Assembly (NCBI GenBank): GCA_025667525.1
Contig: CM046875.1
Span: 118,782,340-118,846,339 of the forward strand
Length of the DNA: 64,000 nucleotides
From: Glebionis coronaria
Taxonomy: Eukaryota > Streptophyta > Magnoliopsida > Asterales > Asteraceae
Direction: 5' to 3'
The translations under genes were made by a program, and so were the position numbers. Below are positions 57,342 to 64,000 of the stretch, in pieces (positions within the stretch are counted from its first letter, which is position 1; each line of letters begins with the position of its first letter). The notes under the pieces were generated by a model that saw only the letters and a program-made list of their open reading frames with translations, made no database searches and was not told the origin of the DNA.

Positions 57342-57842
57342 TGTAGCCAGTACACTTGAACGCTGACAAGAAGAAAACAAGCGTTGATAAGAAGAAAACA
57401 AGCATTGACAGATCAAGCGTTGACAGGAAGAATTCAAGCGTTGATAGGTTGAAGTCAAGCACTGATAGAAAGATATGGTCTACGCGTATTATGTTTCTAG
57501 TTTGTTTCTAGTAAAGATAGGATCAACAATGTATTTTCTATATTTATCTTTACCTAGAATAGCTGATACGTAGACTCTTGTACAAGACTTCTTATGTCTA
57601 TAAAAGAAGACCTTTAGGTTTTGTTTCATATAAGTATTCATACGTTTAACACTTTCATTGTAAGCAAGTTTGTTCTAATCAATCAAGTGAAAGTTTGTTT
57701 TACAATTGTTTATGTGTTCTTGTTTGAGTATTAATTCCGCATCATACTTAAATTGTTTTATACACAACAAAGTTTCTCTACGTGTTTAACTTGATTTAAT
57801 CTCGTTTACACAAGCTAAATTGATCTAAGTTTGGGATCAACA
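57342..57842 (+). repeat. Copia-1 5' LTR
   Basis: Starts TGTAGCCAGTACAC and ends GGGATCAACA; 501 bp. The first 140 bp carry the GCGTTGACA array. The 'tctataaaagaagacc' block at 57599 supplies a TATA box (TATAAAAG), so the array lies in U3 upstream of it. Confidence 0.8.
57356..57478 (+). repeat. GCGTTGACA tandem array in Copia-1 U3
   Basis: Six units of about 20 bp, consensus CAAGCGTTGACAAGAAGAA, at about 57357, 57380, 57401, 57416, 57437 and 57458, with variants aacgctgac, gcattgac and gcactgat. The core TTGAC is also the core of WRKY-binding W-boxes, so an enhancer role is possible but unproven. Confidence 0.75.
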
Positions 57843-57844
57843 AG

Positions 57845-57856
57845 TGGTATCAGAGC
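57845..57856 (+). other. Copia-1 primer-binding site
   Basis: TGGTATCAGAGC, two bases after the LTR; the standard plant copia site complementary to initiator Met-tRNA. Confidence 0.9.
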
Positions 57857-57938
57857 TTGTTGAGAAACTTTGATCTAAAGAACACAAGAACTCTAAATTA
57901 CCAAAAAACCCTAATTTTCACAAAACCCTAAAAACATC

Positions 57939-58919
57939 ATGTCTACCCCAGAAGCAAACTCCTCCTCCTCCTCAAATTACAACATCAAAATTCCCATGCT
58001 AGACCCAGACAATTTTGAGCTGTGGAAGTTTAACTTTGAGCAATATCTACAAATCCATGACTACACTCTCTGGGAAATTATTGAATATGGAAACACATTC
58101 GATAAGGCAACAAAGATTGCAGCTACCATTGCTGCAAGAACAGCTATTCAAGGTTCTACTGAAGAGGAACGAAGAGAAAAACCTGATGATGGTAGAGTTG
58201 TCTCAACTGAGGATATAACAAAGAGAAGGGTTGATATGAAAACCCTAAGCATTCTGAAACTCTCTTCGGGACAAGAAAATCAGCACAAATACAGAAGCTA
58301 TAAGTCTGCAAAAGATCTTTGGGCAGCCCTTGAAGTTGCCTATGGTGGTAATGCTGATACTGTGCAAGAGAAAAAGAAGCAACTCTTGCATGAGTATGCT
58401 ATTTTTAAGGCTCAACCTAATGAGAAGCTAAGTAGTGTGAGAAACAGACTTCTGGACATCACAAGCAAGCTATCATTCATGGGAACAGTGCTTGGTGATG
58501 TTGATATCATCTCTACTTTCCTTAAATGCCTTGGTGACGCATGGAAAATTGAAGCAAGGTCTATAATTGCTAATAACACTCACAAAAGTTCTACCTTTGA
58601 TGATGTGTACAATAAACTAAGGCTGATAGAGAATGAAACTCTTTTGGATCATGGAAGCAAGTCTACAAATGGAAACATGGCCTTCTTCTCACATAGTGAA
58701 GGTCAATTTGATCAGAAGGAGTCATACATGCATCTAGTTACTGGATCAACCTGTGTCAACGCTGGATCATATCCTGTCAACGCCTCACATTCAGACGCTG
58801 ACACATACAAAATTGACTCACCAAGAGTTAAGCCTGCTGGTATTGATCTGGATACTGTGTGTGCATACATTGCTTCATTTCCCAATGGTTCAGTGATTAC
58901 ATATGAGGACCTTGAGTAA
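57939..58919 (+). CDS. gag: Copia-1 gag, N-terminal part
   Basis: 326 codons from 'MSTPEANSSSSSNYN'. The copia gag domain (UBN2/DUF4219 type) is at about 15-240: 'LDPDNFELWKFNFEQYL', 'AKDLWAALEVAYGG', 'KKKQLLHEYAIFKAQPNE' and 'FDDVYNKLRLIENET'. The frame ends at a stop that coincides with a small deletion near 58917; the reading continues in another frame at 58934. GCGTTGACA-type words occur at 58755, 58773 and 58795 in inverse orientation. Confidence 0.9.
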   Translation: MSTPEANSSSSSNYNIKIPMLDPDNFELWKFNFEQYLQIHDYTLWEIIEYGNTFDKATKIAATIAARTAIQGSTEEERREKPDDGRVVSTEDITKRRVDMKTLSILKLSSGQENQHKYRSYKSAKDLWAALEVAYGGNADTVQEKKKQLLHEYAIFKAQPNEKLSSVRNRLLDITSKLSFMGTVLGDVDIISTFLKCLGDAWKIEARSIIANNTHKSSTFDDVYNKLRLIENETLLDHGSKSTNGNMAFFSHSEGQFDQKESYMHLVTGSTCVNAGSYPVNASHSDADTYKIDSPRVKPAGIDLDTVCAYIASFPNGSVITYEDLE

Positions 58920-58933
58920 TTAGTGATGAGCAT

Positions 58934-60739
58934 TTGGAGGAGATGGACATTAAGTGGAATATGGCTCTTACAAGTATAAGAGCAAACATATGGAATATAA
59001 TATTCAAGAAGAAGATGACTTTTAATGCTAAGGACACTGCTAGATTTGATAAATCCGAGGTTGAGTGTTATAATTGTCATCGTATGGGACACTTTATGAG
59101 AGAATGCAGATCTCCAAGAAGATCTGATGCTGGAAAACCCTCAAGCCAAATTGTTAAGGCTCAGGATCCTAAAGCCATGGTTGCAATGCAAGAAATTGAT
59201 GGTGTTGGATGGGATTGGAGCTATTTGGCTAAGGATGAGGAAGAGAACAAAGCTTTGGTTGCTGAGATGGAAGAAGAAGAGCATGTTCACTATGCTCTCA
59301 TGGCACACTCCTCATCTTCATCAGACAATGAGGTATATGATGATGCTTTTTGTAGTAAGGGTTGTCGTTTAAATACTGAAAGACTTAACAAAGAGGTTTT
59401 AAGATTGTCAACAGATGTGAGTAATGAGAGATGCAAGTTGTCTAACTATCAACTTGCTCTTACTCAAACTGAAAAGACTGTAGCTGAGTATAAGAAAATG
59501 GAGCTTAACCTAAAAGATAAAATCAATATCTTAAAACATGATTTAAATGCTAGTACTGATATTAGAAACATCATAGAGAGGGTCAATGCTGAATTACAGG
59601 CTAAGTTAGATGAGGCTACCAAGAATAAGGATAATGTAGATCTTAAAATTCAGAGATTTGATAAAGCCTCACAAACCCTAGGAGAATGTGTTAGTAAACA
59701 AAGGGATTCTAGGGATATGACAGGGATTGGGATGAAAGAGTATGCTGGTGTTCCACCACCAGCTGGGGACTTCTATGGTGTCCAAAGAAAGGACTTATCT
59801 TGGACTGGTTTACCAGAACTCCAAGAAGAGGAATTTGTTCCTCAACCAATAGTCCTTACTCCAGTAGAAGAATATAGGCAGAAGTTGACTGATTTGGACC
59901 AATGGAAGAAAGCCAACCCTACCTTGTTTGTCAAGGGTGGCATGCTTAGTGATAGCCCAAATGAGTCTACCCCTATCAAAGTAACAAATCTAATCACTGG
60001 CAAGACTGTTGACCTTGGCTCAAATGTTGTTAGAAAACCTAGCACTAAATATACAGAAATCTATAGAAATACTAGGTCACCAAAAAGCCAAATTAGTGAT
60101 AATGGAACAGGTTTCTTTTCTTCTAGACCTAGAGTTATGTCTAGAAAAGCCTGTTATACTTGTGGTAGCTTTTCACATTTAGCCTATAAGTATGTCAACG
60201 CTTCCAAGGTCAACGCTGACAAAAAGTCAAACACTGTCAAACCCAAAACTTTTGTTCAGCAAAGTCCACAAGTTGTTAGACCAGCCCCATTCTTTTCAAA
60301 AGGGTCTAATACTTATGGACAAAGACCTTTTCAGAAGACCAATACGTTGTCTAATAGACATTGGGTTCCTGTAGCAAACCCTAGGTTCAACGCTGATAAG
60401 GGTAATTTTAGCGTTGACAAGACCAAATCAAACACTGACAGAAACGTTGCCAGACCAAATAATGGTAAACATTTGCAACCAAAGGGAAAGGGGTCTAAAG
60501 CTTCTTCTAGCTTGACATGGAGACCTAAGCAAGATCAAAACCCTAATTCTAATGGGATTTCTATGACTTGTAACAAATTTAATTATATTTCAAAGGTCAT
60601 CACAAAACCAATTGGGGTTAACTGGGTGTTTAATCCAAAAAGGGATGAACAAGGGGTTGTTATGAGGACTAAGTCTGTTCTTGTTGAACAACCAAATGAA
60701 TCCAAGTCTGCTCAGGCTTGGGTTCCCAAAGAAAACTAA
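58934..60739 (+). pseudogene. gag: Copia-1 gag C-terminus: zinc knuckles and linker
   Basis: 601 codons open. Zinc knuckle CYNCHRMGHFMREC is at residues 45-58. An acidic and coiled-coil part follows (about 100-250: 'NIIERVNAELQAKLDEATKN'). A second knuckle, CYTCGSFSHLAYKY near 405, has its last Cys replaced by Tyr. The basic linker ends at 'QAWVPKEN'. Motif words of the GCGTTGACA type cluster at 60190-60250 and 60385-60450. A frameshift near 60740 separates it from the protease. Confidence 0.85.
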
Positions 60740-61431
60740 TTTGTTTTCTTTATGTGCAGGGCATTCAAAATCAGGTTAATGATTATGGCTATTGGGATAA
60801 TGGATGCTCTAGGCACATGACTGGGAAGGAATATTATCTCACAAACTTCACTCCCATTAAGGATGGTGATAAAGTTTACTTTGGAGGCGGATATGGAACT
60901 ATCATAGGAAAAGGAACTCTTCTCACCAACAATTTGCGTTTTGAAAACGTGTTTCTAGTAAAAGAACTTGACTATAATCTTTTTAGTGTATCACAAGTTT
61001 GTGATAACAAAAATAAGGTTCTTTTCACTGATACTGAATGCTTGGTGTTGAGCAAGGATTTTAAAATACCAGATGAGAAATTCATTGATTATAGAACACC
61101 TAGGCATAAGGACATTTATAATGTGAATCTTAATGGGATTAGGATGAATAATAACTTTTCATGTCTTTATGCTAAGGCTTCAGTTGATGAGAGTAATCTA
61201 TGGTACAGGAGACTAGGGCACATTAACTTTAAAAATATAATTAGGCTTGTGAGACTTGGCTTGGTTGATGGTTTGCCTGAAAAGACTTTCCACAATGACC
61301 ACTCTTGTGTTGCATGCCTTAAAGGCAAACAACACAAGGTCTCATTTAAGTCTAAACAGGTGCACTCTAGTTCTAAACCACTTCACTTGCTGCATATGGA
61401 CCTGTTTGGTCCAACTAATAAGAAAGCTTGA
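60718..61431 (+). pseudogene. pol: Copia-1 protease and integrase zinc finger
   Basis: Copia protease stretch 'YWDNGCSRHMTG': the usual Asp-Ser-Gly is Asp-Asn-Gly here. Then the GAG-pre-integrase domain ('LWYRRLGHINFKN' ... 'CVACLKGKQH', the HHCC zinc-binding set) and the first integrase Asp in 'HMDLFGP'. The stop at 61429 is caused by loss of one T; homology continues in the next frame. Confidence 0.85.
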
Positions 61432-64000
61432 ATGGTAAATCTTACTGCTTTGTCATTACTGATGATTTTTCTAGGTTTACTTGGACTTTCTTTTTAGCTT
61501 TGAAAAGTGACATTGCTGATACTTTAATTAACTTTATTAACCAAATTGAAAAGAAGATTGGTAATGAAGTTAAGATGCTTAGAAGTGGCAATGGTGGTGA
61601 GTTTAGAAATAAACTGTTGGATGATTTTTGTGCCAAGAAAGGGATTACTAGACAGTTTAGTGTAGCCAGAACCCCACAGCAAAATGGGATTGCTGAGAGA
61701 AAGAATAGAACCCTCATAGAAGCAGCCAGGACTATGTTGGCTGATGCTCACTTTCCCATTACTTTTTGGGCTGAGGCTATGAATACAGCTTGTTATGTTC
61801 AGAATAGAGCATTAGTCAACAAGATTCATAACAAAACACCTTATGAGTTACTTTGGGGAAGGAAACCTAATATTTGTTTTTTTAAACCTTTTGGTTGTCA
61901 TGTAGTTGTGTTGGATACTAGTGATGCCTTAGGTAAATTTAGTGCTAAAGGTGATGAAGGCTACTTCATGGGTTATTCAGTGCAGAGTAAAGGATATAGG
62001 GTTTACATTAAGAAGGAAAAACGTATACTTGAAAAAGTACATGTTAGGTTTTTAGAAAGTAAACGTAGTGATCCTGAAAGTGGTCCAAATTGGTTATTTG
62101 ACTTGGAACCTCTATCTAGGACTTTGAATTATATGCCTGTTACTAATCCAAACATTGTGAAGGTAACTTCAAGTGTTGTGGAAAAACCAGTTGTTGATGT
62201 TTCAGGTACACAGGTTGATGAAGAGGTCGGATCACCAGCAGACAAGTCATCACCCATACTTGAGTATGTCACTATTCCCATATGGACAGATGCTTTTGCT
62301 GCTGCTGGAAAGGAAAATGGTGGTCCCCAAGTATCACCAGTTAACAACATGCATGGTCTTTCAGGCGTTGACAAAGGAAAATCTAGCGTTGACAAGATAA
62401 ATTCAGGCGTTGATGGCTCAAACGTTGACAAATCTATTTCAGGCGTTGATGCTGACAACCTTGGTTCAGGCGTTGACAACTCTTTTGACCATATTTTCTC
62501 TTCCAATTTTGAACAAGGTGAACCTTCAAGCAGAAATGGAGAGGTTCATACAAATATTGATGGAAGAGAGTCTAAAGAAGATATTGGTAACATGGAAGAT
62601 GAGATTGAAGACAACAGACTTTTTGAGGGAGGAGTTCTTACTTCTACAATGAAGGATCACCCCTCTTCTCTAATTATTGGTGATGTGATGTCTCCTGTCC
62701 AAACTAGAAGATCTCATCAGAATCTTGGAGGATTTATTGCCAATATACACAAGAAGGTTGACACCCCTCTTGTTCAAGCATATTTGTTTGCCTGTTTTTT
62801 GTCACAACAGGAACCCAAGAAGATTTTTGATGCTCTCAAAGAACCAAGTTGGGTGGAAGCAATGCAGGATGAGCTTCACCAATTTGCTATACAGGATGTT
62901 TGGGAGTTGGTTGATTGTCCCAGACATGTCAGACCTATTGGGACAAGATGGGTTCTTAGAAACAAGAAAGATGAAAGAGGCATTGTGGTCAGAAACAAGG
63001 CACGTTTAGTGGCTCAAGGATATACACAAGAGGAAGAGATAAACTATGAGGAGGTCTTTGCACCAGTTGCAAGGATTGAGGCTATAAGGATATTTCTAGC
63101 CTATGCTTCCTGCATGGGCTTTACTGTCTATCAAATGGATGTGAAGAGTGCCTTTCTTTATGGCACAATTGTAGAGGAGGTTTATGTAATGCAGCCTCCT
63201 GGTTTTGAAGATTCAGAGAATCCAGACAAGGTGTATAGAGTCAAGAAAGCTATGTATGGACTTCATCAGGCCCCAAGAGCATGGTATGGCATATTGTCCA
63301 CCTATCTGGTGGAAAATGGATTCAAAAGGGGCACCATAGACCAGACCTTATTTACAAAGAAGACTGGTAAGGATGTCTTACTTGTTCAGGTTTATGTGGA
63401 TGATATCATCTTTGGATCATCAAACCCAAAGATGAGTGAAGACTTTTCCAAGCTTATGACAGGCAAGTTCAAGATGAGTGCAATGGGGGAGATGAACTTC
63501 TTTCTAGGGTTACAAGTTCAGCAGAAAGAGGATGGTATCTTCATCTCTCAAGATAAATATGTAGCCGAAATCTTGAAGAAGTTTGGCTTTTCTCCACATG
63601 AGAAAAGGGCTAGTACTCCTATGGATAGAGAACACCCTTGGGGAAAAGTTGGAGATGGAAAAGATGTGGATGTCAGGCACTATAGATCAATGATTGGTTC
63701 ATTGATGTATCTCACAGCCTCAAGACCTGACATTATGTTTGTTGTGTGTGCATGTGCACGCCATCAAGTGACTCCCAAAGAGTGTCATCTTCATGCTGTC
63801 AAGAGAATCTTTAGGTACCTTAGATGTTATCCAGACTTGGGATTATGGTATCCAAAAGATTCACCATTGGAGCTTATTGCATACTCAGACAATGATTATG
63901 GTGGTGACAAATTTGATAGAAAATCCACAACTGGTGGATGTCAGTTTCTTGGGAGTAGGTTGATATCTTGGCAATGCAAGAAACAAACAGTGGTGGCCAA
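61432..64000 (+). pseudogene. pol: Copia-1 integrase core, reverse transcriptase and RNase H start
   Basis: One frame is open without a stop for about 856 codons to the window end, but has no start of its own. Integrase: '[14 protein letters not shown]'; the second catalytic Asp (in the usual 'RSDNG') is Gly, codon GGC at 61587-61589; Glu is kept in 'NGIAERKNR'. A spacer at 62340-62490 contains six GCGTTGAC/AACGTTGAC words encoding 'SVDK'/'GVDK'-like repeats. Reverse transcriptase: '[19 protein letters not shown]'-type start near 63005, '[10 protein letters not shown]' near 63137 and active site 'YVDDIIFG' at 63393-63416. RNase H begins with 'AYSDNDYGG' near 63880 and continues outside. RT looks intact; the integrase does not. 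Confidence 0.9.

Larger units (their letters stand above)
57342..64000 (+). mobile_element. Copia-1: Ty1/copia retrotransposon, 5' part (continues past the window)
   Basis: 5' LTR 57342-57842, Met-tRNA primer-binding site, gag, protease, integrase, reverse transcriptase and the beginning of RNase H in copia order. At least three frameshifts, and altered residues in protease and integrase, make it inactive. The 3' end lies outside. The base before the LTR is part of TAAAA (57337-57341), the expected target duplication at the far side. Confidence 0.95.

Noticed and set aside
57268..57462. 64-codon minus-strand frame with repeated 'FFLSTL'
   Set aside because: Translation of the inverse of the GCGTTGACA tandem units in the LTR.
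57356..57478. Calling the U3 array a proven WRKY enhancer
   Set aside because: Only the TTGAC core matches; the base after it is A rather than C/T, and copies inside coding regions argue for some other or additional cause.

Overview
This window is plant nuclear DNA made almost wholly of transposable elements. It is AT-rich, has no bacterial-type gene organisation, and carries Ty3/gypsy and Ty1/copia LTR retrotransposons, a spliced Mutator-like transposase relic and many MITE-like inverted-repeat elements. The polyprotein style resembles elements I know from Asteraceae (daisy family), but the family assignment is inference. I see no ordinary single-copy host gene.

Layout (element names are mine). 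1-2560: non-coding, probably an old LTR fragment, with a run of perfect hairpins at 1402-1720. 2561-11470: dense MITE territory, including a Tourist-like MITE with TTA target duplication (3674-3968), a GGACCG foldback element with 12-bp flanking repeats (4591-4894), two related 'tcctcctac' MITEs, and a nested element (6280-7918) with a large inverted array of ACGTTTTCGTC units. 11478-13025: Mutator-like transposase pseudogene, apparently fused to a DUF1985-like segment at a rearranged, palindromic junction. 13468-14061: an unrecognised 197-codon ORF beginning at the end of an LTR leader.

14060-64000 is one nested retrotransposon complex. The oldest unit is Athila-1, minus strand: its 5' LTR is 37412-50351 (interrupted), its gag-pol relics are 33577-36694 and 20026-22650, and its 3' LTR is 14168-18204. 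Athila-2 (22651-33576, minus strand, two 1564-bp LTRs, TSD AAGGA) lies inside the Athila-1 reverse transcriptase and is nearly intact, with one in-frame stop in gag. A 9.0-kb non-autonomous element (38655-47675, TSD AATAA, two 406-bp LTRs identical by eye) lies inside the Athila-1 5' LTR; I call it HairLTR. Athila-3 (50352-57341, plus strand) abuts that LTR head to head and is cut by Copia-1 (57342 to beyond the window end).

The most interesting object is HairLTR. It has no reverse transcriptase or integrase. It carries one intact 723-codon ORF with a coiled coil and a Cys-rich segment resembling a copia gag-pol linker. Downstream of the ORF is a roughly 1.2-kb array of about seven degenerate units, each folding into up to four hairpins whose stems change by paired substitutions while loops stay conserved. 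This is covariation visible within one molecule and points to a selected RNA structure in a recently mobile element. Its LTR is itself a chain of hairpins and contains a second copy of the PPT and LTR start. Several other elements here also carry arrays of short CG-containing motifs, often as hairpins: TATTCGGAAT in Athila-2 LTRs, GCGTTGACA across Copia-1, ATTGCGAT and CTCGA in the HairLTR leader, and ACGTTTTCG in the foldback.
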